Shown: positions 1 through 10,506 of the stretch, piece by piece
How the letters are laid out: each line of letters begins with the position of its first letter
Position numbering within the stretch: position 1 is the stretch's first letter
Source of the DNA: Microglena sp. YARC
Lineage: Eukaryota > Chlorophyta > Chlorophyceae > Chlamydomonadales > Chlamydomonadaceae
Assembly: GCA_022414725.1 (NCBI GenBank)
Contig: CM039464.1
Location: forward strand, 26,453,566 to 26,517,565
Direction: 5' to 3'
DNA: 64,000 nt
Program-made: the position numbers and the translations under genes
The notes under the pieces: generated by a model
Told to the model about the DNA's origin: nothing
The model's input: only the letters and a program-made list of their open reading frames with translations
The model's database searches: none

Positions 1-87
1 GCAGATGTGCTTGATAGGCGGGCTGTTGTTCTTGCAGCATGTGATAACCTCAGTGATTCCTTGCAGAAGTTGTTGCTAGATCCCTAG
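1..87 (+). CDS. 3' end of an unknown gene (partial)
   Basis: The first 28 codons of the window are open in frame 1 and end in TAG at 85-87. The peptide reads ADVLDRRAVVLAA, then CDNLSDSLQKLLLDP. It has the amphipathic, Leu-rich look of a real helical C-terminus rather than a repeat translation. I do not recognise the family. A TTGCAG lies within it at 32-37, so an alternative is that coding begins at an acceptor there. The short length means it could also be chance. Confidence 0.35.
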   Translation, partial: ADVLDRRAVVLAACDNLSDSLQKLLLDP

Positions 88-282
88 AAATTTCATGTAT
101 TGTATTGGATTGTTACGTGGTTTTTCAGCCAACTCTTGGCTTCTCACCGTCTTCCAACTCCAAGTCCCCTCGTGCGATACCCACGGAAACCAGGGAGCAT
201 ACTAAGTGTAAGCCACCCCATTGGAAGTGGGTGCCCTTTAAACTGTACACACCCTGGTGTTTATCTTCTGCACTCAGGAGTG

Positions 283-487
283 TGGTAATGATAATGCCTG
301 GTGGGGCGGGGTATTTAGGGAGCCCAGTCTTGTGGAGGTAGGGAACGTGCTACTACTTTACCTGGACAGTGCTATCATGGACGTTGACAGCGACCGCGAA
401 CACTAAAGCGCACTTGTAGGGATCCGAACCCAGCACCTTCTTCAGCCCAGCAAAATGGTAAACCATTGGACCATGCGCCGAACCAGG
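283..487 (-). mobile_element. tRNA-derived SINE-like repeat, copy 1
   Basis: Read on the minus strand, an A-box-like stretch (complement of 455-475, GCATGGTCCAATGG) is followed by a B-box (complement of 419-431, GGGTTCGGATCCC). These are the spacing and motifs of an internal RNA polymerase III promoter. The tail shares the segment around CGGTTGACAGCGACCGCGAA and a conserved GCCTGGTGGGGC block with copies at 27.46 and 35.31 kb. Three divergent but collinear copies in one window make a dispersed element more likely than a tRNA gene. Confidence 0.6.
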
Positions 488-639
488 ATAGGAGTATGGT
501 ATAGTACTGCTGCAGTGTTCACACTTTCCATGTTGCGCTCTCTCTGCGTGTGGTGAGCAGTCTGGTTGCCGATAGTACATGTAAGCACTCCTGATTCATC
601 CAGTGCTTCTTTCGATTAATCCCTCTTGGGAATCTACAG

Positions 640-697
640 GTGACTTGGTTGGAGGTTGGGCAAGTCCCTTTGGCTACCCCTGGACAGTAACATGCAT
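640..697 (+). repeat. dispersed family B repeat, 3' part
   Basis: It contains GGTTGGGCAAGTCCCTTTGG, then CTACCCCTGGACAGTAACATG. This is the conserved 3' core of a short interspersed repeat found about a dozen times in this window on both strands. Only the 3' part is present here. Confidence 0.55.
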
Positions 698-1284
698 TCA
701 TTTAGATCATCAAACAATAGTAAGGCAGTAATAGGTAACAAAGATAGATAGGATGCAAGTGCAAATGCATAGGCCTATGCAGAGGTGCTCAGAGGTGCTC
801 AAGTGAGACTAGACTAGCAATGGTCCTACCCACTGCAGGGTACCTGCTCACTAGGTAGGACCATCTAGTCCAACATTGCCCTAACATACATACATTTAGA
901 TGACCAAGCAATAGGATGACATGAAAAGGTAACAAAAAAGACAGTATGTATGTATGTTTTTGTTATATGCATAACATACATGCACACACTCATGGTGCTG
1001 CACCTCCCACCGTCCCAAAGAGCGCATACTTCCTTGCAGATTTTGAATTTGAACTGTTACATGGTTCTTCGGCCTACTCTGGGCTGATCACACTGATCGG
1101 CTGATCACACTGATCGGCTGATCGCACTGAAGCCATCTAGCCAATTCCAAGTCCCCCCGTGCGACTTGGGAGCACACTAAGCGGATTACTTTCGTGTAGA
1201 AGTGACCAACTGACCATGCCCTTCATTATAGATCCCTCGGGTCCATGGTTAGTGTTTAGAGACCCATCTTGCACTTGGCTTGTA

Positions 1285-1776
1285 GCAGGATAGCCTGCCC
1301 TGTACTAGCCTAACTTGACATCTCGAGACTGTCTTTTCGATGTCCCCATAGCCTAGTTCGGCTTCACTGATTACGGTGCCTGGTCGCAGGAAAATCAAGG
1401 GGGGGTCGAATCTCACTGCTGGCAAGGGTCCGAAGTGTTTTCGAGCCGAAAGGATAAGATTCCCATAACAATCACGCACGATGCATCAACGTAAATTTGG
1501 TGTGTACGACGTCCAGTTGTAGGCGGATTACCTACTGAGTCCTGTCAAGGAAGTACGATCAAGAACGGTCGAAGAGTACTTGGTTCGATCGAGGAGCGAC
1601 GGTTCACGAGGCGGAGGTTGCTGTCCCGACTGGGCCCGGCCGGCAGGGGTTGCGTCCTGACGTAGACCGGATCGTGTTCCTGAGCCTGGAATCGAGGACC
1701 CCTCCCTCAAAGGAGGAGGGGAAGTGTAGCAGGATAGCCTCGCTTTACTAGCCCCCTAACTTGACATCTCGAGACA
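1285..1776 (+). repeat. 48-bp direct-repeat pair bounding about 400 bp
   Basis: The segment at 1285-1332 (GTAGCAGGATAGCCT ... CTTGACATCTCGAGAC) recurs nearly unchanged at 1727-1776. The roughly 394 bp between them have no coding content. The arrangement resembles a very small terminal-repeat element or a simple tandem duplication. There is no clear TG...CA terminus or primer-binding site, so the class is undecided. Confidence 0.4.
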
Positions 1777-2276
1777 AAAAAATGGAAGCATTATTATCAA
1801 ATATACTTGATCCAATTTCTGAGAGACCCATTCTCCATGGTCATTAGCTGGTCTTTTCAGCTACATGCAACAGCTTCCAGGTAGCTCCCATGACTGGCCG
1901 TGCAGCCAGATCTAACTTTACCTGATGCTCCTTAAAGCTGGCACTTCCAACCATAACACTAGGACATACATCAATTTTTTCTTTCATGTACTACTTGTAG
2001 CACAAGTGCTACATTGTGCACCTTGGTAATTGAGGGTGTTACGTTACAGCCTTAGGGTTGCTTTTTGGGGACAAAAAGCCGTAAGTGTGATCCAGAGGCT
2101 TCTAGGAGTACCCTTGTGCTACGTAAATACACTGGTTAGTTTCCTTGGATAAACCCTGACCTAGACGTGTTAAACTGTATATAAACGCTTTCTGCTCTCA
2201 AGCCATTGGTGAGCCGCCATATATAAAACCTATGCTTTCCAAAACAAAATTTGAAGCCTATCCCTGTAAAACCTGA

Positions 2277-2280
2277 GCCC

Positions 2281-2311
<31 letters not shown>

Positions 2312-2330
2312 ACACACACACACTCCTAAA
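2277..2330. repeat. poly-C followed by (CA)n microsatellite
   Basis: A run of about 19 C is directly followed by about 14 CA units. A similar poly-C/(CA) combination occurs at 2455-2490. Confidence 0.85.
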
Positions 2331-2814
2331 TAGAAATAAGAGCATGACTTGAAAGTATACCGGTATATGTTTGTGGTTATTTACACTGTTTGCGCACATA
2401 ATGGGATCCTCAGAATTCTCAAAGAAGGATTTTATGATAGTCAAAATTTAGTTCTGCCCCCCCCCCCCCACCCACCCACACACACACAAATACTGTAACC
2501 AAGGCAGGTTACCAAGGACTGCCAATTATTATTTTAATTGTAACCTGTGACTAGGCGTTGGATTCAGGAATGATCACTACTTCAGCTGCCTCACAAGCTT
2601 CCACATAAAGATTTCTCCTTGGTGTGTAGCTCCCACAGATCATTGGCGCCGCCTCTTCGACCATGCTTTCAATTCCCAGTGGACAGCCATGGTGTACTTC
2701 CAAAAGAATTCGGCACACAAGGGGCACTGGCGTGGAGTGTTCGTGCACTTAAACCCATCCTTGATGCAGGGGAACTGGCTCCACTCCACAGCATCAGCAA
2801 AGTAGCACCACCCA

Positions 2815-2930
2815 TCCATACCACCCACCCACCCACCCATACCCACCCATCCATACCCATCCATACCACCCATACTCTCCCATCCATACCCACCCACATT
2901 ATCCACACATACACCCACCCATGCACCCAC
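2815..2930 (+). repeat. (CCCA/CCAT)n low-complexity array
   Basis: Irregular tandem CCCATACC, CCACCC and CCATCC words fill about 115 bp. Frames open on both strands here encode only His/Thr/Pro or Trp/Val/Gly repeats and are artefacts. Confidence 0.8.
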
Positions 2931-5084
2931 ACTCTGGGTCGTGTGGTGCCAATGAACTGCCCTTGTTAACACAATCTCAGTGGTGGTCTCAGATTGTTAT
3001 TTAATGTAAACCGATAGCAAAACACCTGATGAGGGCGACAAACACAAGAGAGGGGGGCCGGAAAAAAAACGACAACCTGGCCGACTAAGCGCACCCGCTA
3101 AGAGCAAATTCAGACGCAGCAAAAGTTCCCACTTCAGGAAATTAGGGCATATTAAACTAGCACAACCAGTCAACCACCCTACAGAAATGGGCCGGAGTGC
3201 CAAAGAGATGAACCAGAGGCACCTTAGCGAGGACAGGGAGAGCCCAGACTAAACAAGTAGTGTTCAAAACCCAAACTAGCAAGCCTCCACAATCAAGCAA
3301 ACACGAAAGGGGGCTAAGGAAGCATGATTGTCAGCACTAATTCCATTCATCCATGTATTTAACCCTGCAAATGTTCATAAAGAGCGGGTTTAGGAGGGCG
3401 GGCATCATTTACCCACATGCGCGATGACGTTATTTTGCAGTATGTCACCGGTTCGAACCACTTCGTCTTCTGACTAGGCTTTTATTGCAGTATGTCACCA
3501 AACTGTCACCAGTTTGATTAATTTGAACCTCGACAGTGTCGGCAACCTATTTCTAGTGTCACCAAATCTATGTCTTCATGTTTCCATGTCCATAGTTGAT
3601 CTGCTCGCTATTCTGAACTAGACGCTTGACTGAATAAGCAACGCAAGAGCGTTCGCAATGCTGTTAATTCCAATTGCGAAACTCACCCGAACGCGAGAAT
3701 ACGGATTCCATGGGCAGCTCCGAAGCCGAAGCCATCCATGATTTCTTGCATTGGCAGTTGTCGTGGGCACGATCGGGCAGAGGGCTTTCCATGCCCCACC
3801 GCGGTGGCCACCGTCCATGCCCAGAGTTTACCCGATCGCTATTATATCGCATCAACAGACGCTTGGCTGACAAGGCAACCAATAGCGCGCGCAAATCTGA
3901 CAGTTCCAAATGTGAAACTCGCCCACTTGGTAGTTAATTGTTCATCCTCTGCTTGCCAGCACCTCAACCATCCGCGAGGCGTACTTCCGAGCTTCAGCAG
4001 AATGGCGGCTTGTTGAGTTTCCAGCTTATTCTATGAACAGCATCGCAGGAAAGGGAGACGATTGAAGTGACAACCGGACGCAAGGTGCGCTATTGGGAGC
4101 TTGCAGGTCAGATTTGTGAACACGAAATGATTTCCAGTCGTTCACACACACCCGACGAGGTGAGACCCCTTGCTCAAAACCAGCGACCCAAAGGATTTGG
4201 TAATAAGGCAGGAAGGTGTAGCAACTCCTACCTTCGAAAGTTGGAGCTTTTGAAATAGGAAGCCAGACACCTGTGTCCCCTTCAAACATGCAGATGAAAT
4301 CCTCACTGAACTAGTCTGATGAAATTGTGAAAAATGTCTGATCATGATATTCTGGCGAGCAAAATCTTGGCAGCCTTTATCAACATTCAGCGATACCGTC
4401 TAGAATAGGACTTAAGGATGCCCAAGACTGAGGTGTGGGGCCTAGCTTACAATAAGACCATCAATATGGCCGATTTGGTAGATCTTAAATCTGATTGCCT
4501 AACTGAGAGCATTGCTAGCGTCCTGAACTGTCTAACCTGCTGAAAATGCTCCCTGAGTCCCTGGTTTCTGTGGGTATCGTCTGGGGGTTCCAGTTCTTGT
4601 TCCAACACATATTCATCAATGTATGCAGTTGTCACACTCGACAGGTTGAACGCACCTGTGGCTGCTGTGTTTCATTGTTCTGACGTGCATGCATTATCTA
4701 GAAGCCTTCAGGCTGCTCACTGTCTGCGGGCGGAGTAAACATGGGTAGCATCAACAAACATAATAAAGCACTATCCCGAAAACAGAATGTAATCACAGAG
4801 CTGAAGGAAGTTTTGAAGACATTCCAAGGCTGCTAAGGCGACCTCCCAACTGGTAGCTGGTCTACATTGCTTAGAGGAACACAACAGTAACCTGACACAC
4901 ACATATGTGTTTGCATGTGTACCATTTCTAGTCTCAAGACTCAGTGGACACGGTAGTCAGGTTGCAGGCAAGGCATGCTTATATACTTGCAGACAACCAT
5001 ACATGCTTGGTTACAGGCATATGCATTCATGCAGGCAATCATACGTGCATGGTAACAGGCCTTGATGATAGTGGAAGGAGATAT

Positions 5085-5200
5085 GTGCAGCCCGGTACCA
5101 GAATCGTGCAGGCCAATATATAGAGCCCAATTCTGAACGTGTTTACCTAGCCAAATGTTTCAACTGGGCATCGTGCAGCCCGATCATGAGAGTACATGCC
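5085..5200 (+). repeat. short-period 'gcagcccgatcatg' repeat pair
   Basis: The words GCAGCCCGGTACCAGAATCG and CATCGTGCAGCCCGATCATG recur within 100 bp, and again in copy B (55,440-55,570). They relate to the degenerate 'CGATGCCCAGGTGTAACATT' repeat seen at 20.0, 43.8 and 45.8 kb. Confidence 0.45.
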
Positions 5201-5686
5201 CCAATCCTTATGTTTTAAGCTGCCCCACATACACAACATGCACCTTTGTTTGGGGTTTTCAGCTTTGGAAGTGAGTTGGAGGCTGCCATGGGGTGTTAAG
5301 ACTACACACTGTCTTGTCTTGTTGCCTTGTATCTGCTACATCACCAGTCAGAGTCCCAATCCAGGGCTGATACCGCTATCTGTGTGCAAAGGTTGTTGCT
5401 TGGTAGCGTCTCCTACTTAGACATTAAGCACTACATACCATGCATCAATGTATCAAAACCTGCATCTGAGCATAGCCTCATGGTCTCACCCCTAGATTGG
5501 CCCCCCCGTGGTTACAAGGTCTGTCACCTGCCAACCCTCATTCCCACTCTCCCAACCCAGCCCAACCTCACCCACTGCTTTTGTCTTTGGTCAGAAATGG
5601 CCTGCCTATAACCATGCAATGTACTGTATCCAGTTATCCACTGCTCACATGTCTTCCCCTGCTTTCCCTTCTCCCTTGCCTCACAT

Positions 5687-5690
<4 letters not shown>

Positions 5691-5729
<39 letters not shown>
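5691..5729 (+). repeat. long poly-C tract upstream of the ARM gene
   Basis: An uninterrupted run of about 39 C ends 130 bp before the ARM start codon. The equivalent place in copy B (54,908-54,943, G on the given strand) is also a long homopolymer with interruptions. The tract therefore predates the duplication and has been retained. A promoter role is only a guess. Confidence 0.7.
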
Positions 5730-5858
5730 TTCCCACCCCATTCTATCTCTGCAAACAGGTCACCAGTACTGGGTTGGACAAGACAGGCTCGAGCCTCTTA
5801 CTCAGTATTGGCCTAGCAGGATTCAATACCAATAGGCATCCTGGGCTTACGTGTAACT

Positions 5859-8417
5859 ATGTCTGCCAGGGAGGACTTGCACGACCACGCAGATCTCTGC
5901 GACACCACAGAAAGCCATGATGAATCTAGAGGACTGCATGAACCCAGGGCTGAAGTATTGCAAGATGGCAATGAGGTAGGAAATGCAGATGCCATTCCCC
6001 ACCTGGTGGCCTTGTTATCGCCCGACGTGCCATCCAACAACCAGAGGGATGCAGTAGTGGCGCTTGCTACGCTAGCCCTGAACAACCCTGACAACCAGGA
6101 CAAGGTGGCTTCTGCTGGTGCCATTCCCCCACTGGTGGCGCTGTTGTCCGCTAGCACTCCAGCGTCTGTGCAGCAGCATGCAATGCAGTCTCTTGCATTT
6201 CTATGTTCCAACAATCCTTGCAACCAGGGCAAGGTGGCTTCCGCTGGTGCTATCCCTGCCTTGGTGGCATTGTTATCCGCACATACTCCACCAGATGTGC
6301 AGATCAGGGCAGTGCAGTCTCTTGCACTTGTATGTGCCAACAATCCTTGCAACCAGGGCACGGCGGTATCTGCTGCTGCTATCCCTGCATTGGTGGAATT
6401 GTTGTCTGCCAGCACTCCACCTCATGTGCAAGAGCAGGCTGCATGTGCTTTTGCAATTATGGCGTTGCACAATCCTTGCAACAAGGGCAAGGTGGCATCT
6501 GCTCGTGCGATTCCGCACTTGGTGGCCTTGTTGTCTGCCACCATTTCAGGAGTTGTGCATGAGGCAGCAGGTGCTCTTGGGCACATGGTTAAAAATAATG
6601 TTGACCTGCAGGACGAGGTGGCATCTGCTGGTGCCATTCCCCCACTGGTGGCGTTGTTGTCTGCTAGCACTCCAGCGCCTGTGCAGCAGCAGGCAGTGTG
6701 GACTCTGACAGGTCTATGTGACAACAATCCTTGCAACCAGGACAAGGTTGCATCTGCTGGTGCAATTCCGCCCATGGTGGCATTTCTGTCTGCCAGAACT
6801 CCACCTAATGTGCAGGAGCAGGCAGCAGGTGCTCTTACGCCCATGGTTGCAAACAATTCTGACATGCAAGGCAAGGTGGCTTCTGCCAGTGCCATCTCCC
6901 CGCTGCTTTGGTTGCTGTCCTCCAGCGCTCCACCGCCTGTGCAGGAGCTGGCAGTATGTGCTCTTAGAATTATAATGTCACGCAACCCTTGCAACCAGGG
7001 TAAGGTGGTATCTGCTGGTGCCATTCCCCCACTGGTGGCGTTGTTGTCTGCCAGCACTCCAGCGCACGTGCAGCAGCTGGCAGTGGGGGCTCTAGCAGGT
7101 CTATGTGCCAACAATCCTTGCAACCAGGGCAAGGTGGCATCTGCTGGTGCAATTCCGCCCCTGGTGGCATTGTTGTCTGCCAGCACTTCAGTAGTCGTGC
7201 TGGTAGCAGCATATGCTCTTGCGAACATGGTTGCAAACGATGCTGACTTGCAGGGCAGGGTGGCTTGTGCTGGTGCCATCCCCCCCCTGGTGGCGTTGTT
7301 GTCCACTAGCACTCCTGCGCACGTGCAGCATCAGGCAGTGTTGAATCTGGCATGTCTATGTGCCAACAATCCTTGCAACCAAGGCAAGGTGGCATCTGCT
7401 GGTGGAATTCCGCCCCTAGTGGAATTGTTGTCTGCCAGCACTTCAGGAGCTGTGCACGATGCAGCATATGCTCTTGCGAGCATGGTTGCAAACAATGCTG
7501 ACCTGCAGGGCAAGGTGGCATCTGCTGGTGCCATTCCCCCACTGGTGGCGTTATTGTCCACCAGCACTCCAGCGCCTGTGCATCAGCAGGCAGTGTAGAC
7601 TCTGGCATGTCTATGTGACAACAATCCTTGCAACCAGGGCGTAGTGGCATCTGCTGGTGCGATTCAGCACTTGGTGGCATTGTTTTCTGCCAGCACTTCA
7701 GTAGTTGTGGAGGAGGCAGCATATGCTCTTTGGCAAATGGTTGCAGACAATGCTGACCTGCAAGGCAAGGTGGGATCTGCTGGTGCCATCCCCCCACTGG
7801 TGGTTTTGTTATCAACTAGCGCTCCAAAAGCTGGGCAGCAAAAAGGATTGGCAGCTCTTATGCATATATCAGGCTGCAGTACTCACTCCAGGAAAATGGT
7901 GGCTGCTGCCGGTGCCATCACTCCCTTGGTGAGATTGATGTGTGCTGACCTGGATGGAGACATGGGGATAATGGCGGATGGCATAATGGTGTGTAGCATT
8001 GTATGTAATCTACTAGCTGATTCTCTTGTCAGAGGCTCGTTTACATCTGCCAGCTCCTTCCTGCCCTTATTGTCCCTGCTACACACCAATGCTTTAGAAT
8101 GTGTGCTGGTCGGAGCAACCAGGACCTTGACTTTTCTAGCTGCTGTTAGTCCTATCATCCGGAGGGAGCTGGCTGCTGCTGGTGTCATTCCTGCTCTCTT
8201 CCAAGTTTGGGCTGCCGCGTGCACCTCATCAAGGGTGAATGCGGTACAGGAGCTGCACCTGGCGTTGTTCGATGTATGCACCTGCCAGGAGTGTGTATCT
8301 AAGCAAAAGGGTATCAAGGGACAGACTTCGCATGGGGCTAGTTCATCATCTGCGCTTGAGCATGCTGGGGCTGCGTCCTCCGTCGTGGAGCCTGTGGACC
8401 CAGACAAGCTTATGCAG
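5859..8417 (+). CDS. armadillo-repeat exon of ARM-RING gene, copy A (one in-frame TAG)
   Basis: The frame opens at ATG 5859 (MSAREDLHD) and runs 853 codons to a donor, CAG|GTAAGA, at 8418. After about 40 residues come roughly fifteen tandem 42-residue armadillo repeats with the consensus NPCNQGKVASAGAIPPLVAL, then LSASTPxxVQxQAV. A divergent C-terminal part follows and ends EPVDPDKLMQ. ARM repeats form superhelical protein-binding scaffolds; the closest general type is the Vac8/plant ARM group, and the location in the cell is unknown. The repeats are very similar in DNA as well as protein (126-bp unit), which suggests recent amplification or gene conversion. A TAG at 7596-7598 interrupts the frame where other repeats have TGG. 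The frame then continues unchanged, so it is either a nonsense allele or a sequencing error. The last codon is in phase with the acceptor at 10,506, which supports fusion to the RING exon. Confidence 0.75.
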
Positions 8418-8834
8418 GTAAGAGCTCGTGGTATTATGGTAGCATGGTGAACAATGGCGTGGAGGTGGGGGTGACATTGACGGGCGTGATAGTGGTGGTG
8501 GCAATGGTGTATGTGTGTTGTGGTGGGTGATGTTGGTAGTGATGGTCATGACAAAGCTGCTGCTGCTGCTGCTGCTGCTGGTTGGTGGTAGTGGTGGTGG
8601 TGCAGATAACGAGGTTGATGAGAACAACGAGGATATCATGATAGTGGTGATGAAGATGATGGTGGTAATATGAAGGAAAAGGATGGTGATGGTGGCGGTT
8701 ACAAGATTGTTGCTAATCAGTTGTACATAAATGCAGACAGGTACAATGATTATTTGTCTGTGTAATGGAGTCCAAGGGTAGCTAGAAGCTTCTAGAAGGG
8801 ACATGTTCAATGATGTTTGATGAGCTAGTGTTCA

Positions 8835-9050
8835 ACTGTCCAACTCCTTGGGGGCGGGAGCCCCAACATTCACCCCTTTGTCCGTCCGACCGACCGACCA
8901 AAAAAACGAAGCCTGACACGTCAGCCACCTGTCTCATAACTAATTGGCTTCGGTCAGCTCCAGTCCATTGTCACCAGTCGTTCCGTTGCTAACACTCTAT
9001 GCCAATTTTCCACGTCGCTTGCAACGCTGCACAGGACTTGTTTCTAACAT
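8835..9050 (+). repeat. dispersed family C repeat, copy 1
   Basis: The copy begins with a GC-rich GGGGGCGGGAGCCCC stem. It continues with TTTGTCCGTCCGACCGACCG, a CCTGACACGTCAGCC word, TCTCATAACTAATTGGCTTC and TTTCCACGTCGC, and ends with ACGCTGCACAGGAC. The same ordered words occur at 27,244-27,425, 38,581-38,650 (5' part) and 58,560-58,795. No coding potential or obvious Pol III boxes are present. Copy B of the segmental duplication lacks it at this site, so it inserted after or near the duplication. Confidence 0.55.
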
Positions 9051-9384
9051 GAAGGCCTAACTTGATAGTCTATCGCGCTCAAAACAAATGTACGAAAAAA
9101 AGTAGGTATACTTATAGCCCACATCTTACTTTACAATTCAGGGTGGTGGCAGGTTATGGGAGGTAGCTTACAGGCAGTACGGTAGTACACAGAGCCACAA
9201 CTCACTGATTATTTACATTTGTTGGGTGTCCTAAGTCATGTATGTAGCTGCGTAGAGTCAGTTGCATCATTTTGAGATCCAGTTTTTGCTTGATAGCATG
9301 TTGAACGACTAAAAAAAAACTGACCACCCTTATCTAAGGCCAGTTGACTTGGGGTGGGTATTTGGCTTTTGGTATTTTTTTGTT

Positions 9385-9585
9385 TGTTGAGTTGCGAGTT
9401 GTTGAGTTGAGCTGAGTTGCGAGTTGTTGTTGAGTTGCGAGGTACGAGTTGAGTCGCGAGTTGTTGAGTTGAGTTGCGAGTTGCATTGTGAGTCGCGAGT
9501 TGAGTTGCGAGTTCAGTCGCTGAGTTGCGAGTTGAATTGCGAGTTGCCTGTTGTTGAGTTGCGAGTTGTTGAGTTGCTAAAACGG
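9385..9585 (+). repeat. GAGTTGCGAGTTGTT minisatellite
   Basis: About 200 bp of imperfect repeats are built from GAGTTGCGAGTTG with TTGTTGA spacers. The antisense reading frame gives an RNSTxQLATQ peptide that is an artefact of the repeat. The tract is absent from the equivalent part of copy B. Confidence 0.8.
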
Positions 9586-10506
9586 GAGCGGCCAATTGGT
9601 GTCGAGCAGAATCGGTGAAGTGGCATCGTCAGGTGGCTTAAGATGAAAGCTTGGTCGACGCGTACCCTTGAGTCGAAGTGGCTCTGCCTCCAGTGTAACC
9701 GCCGAGTCTCTGCTACATAAAGGGCGGTGCTTTTTTTCAAATGTCAAATCACACTTTAAAAAAACATTCGCTTTTACTTTTATTTGTATATCCTAATCTG
9801 AGGTTAGATTTTTATTTTGGAATGGGGGGTGGATTCTCAAGTTGGGAGGTGGAAATGGGACAACGGGAGGTGAATTTTTGAGTTGTAGTGCCATGCAAGT
9901 AAATTCTGAGGCCAAGGCTGAAGCGCAGCCTCCAGCCTTGTGGTAGGGGTTCAATGAGCATTTTGTCCCGGGGAAACTTCATTTGCAGTAGCTCGCGCGA
10001 TCTCGTACTGCGATCTCGTAAAAGTCGTTCAAGCTTTTTTTTACATCTCGTGAACTGCCATCGGCCTCCCTAGCCAGGCTGCTTGCGGCCAGATGCGGAT
10101 GCGAACAGAAATTAGCTGCGCACCTAGCTGACGCATTCGCGGACAATATGATCGACTCAGAATTCGATTGAGCAGTTGGGGTCATATACGGCTTTGAATC
10201 CCAACAGCGATTCAATTTAGGGCGTTCTAGGAGTTTTGGAGATACATCATAATAATAATAAATATAATATAAATAATAAGCATAATAATAAATAAAATAT
10301 GATAAGAAATAATAATATGATATAATATAACAAATACCACAGGCATGCGTACCTTATGAGCTAGGGCCGTGCTGCGGAGGGATCCCTGCCCAGTCTAGTC
10401 TCATTAGTGCACCTCATCATGGGTAGCATCATCATGGGCATGCTTTTGACCAGATTCTGGTTCCAAACATACACGCGTACATAGATACATGCATATATTT
10501 TTCCAG

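Larger units (their letters stand above)
88..3200. other. intergenic, repeat-rich, no gene seen
   Basis: No open frame here looks protein-like. The stretch holds a tRNA-like SINE (283-487), a fragment of dispersed family B (640-697), a 48-bp direct-repeat pair (1285-1332, 1727-1776), two poly-C/(CA)n tracts (2277-2330, 2455-2490) and a (CCCA/CCAT)n array (about 2815-2930). Frames across the last two tracts give only low-complexity peptides. Confidence 0.6.
8418..10506 (+). other. intron between ARM and RING exons, copy A
   Basis: The boundaries are CAG|GTAAGAGC and TTTTTCCAG|ACAGGG, both phase 0. The donor is conserved in copy B (52,736). The intron holds a GGTGGT-rich and (GCT)n stretch (about 8460-8620), a family C repeat (8835-9050), a GAGTTGCGAGTT minisatellite (9385-9585) and an AT-rich AATAATA tract (10,247-10,335). 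No gene is seen inside it. Confidence 0.6.

Noticed and set aside
1285..1776. Small LTR retrotransposon (TRIM)
   Set aside because: The 48-bp direct repeats lack TG...CA ends, a primer-binding site or a polypurine tract that I can recognise; kept only as a repeat pair.
5813..7815. Several antisense and shifted frames over the ARM exon (up to 296 codons)
   Set aside because: The 126-bp repeat keeps alternative frames open; only the frame giving ARM repeats shows protein-like constraint.
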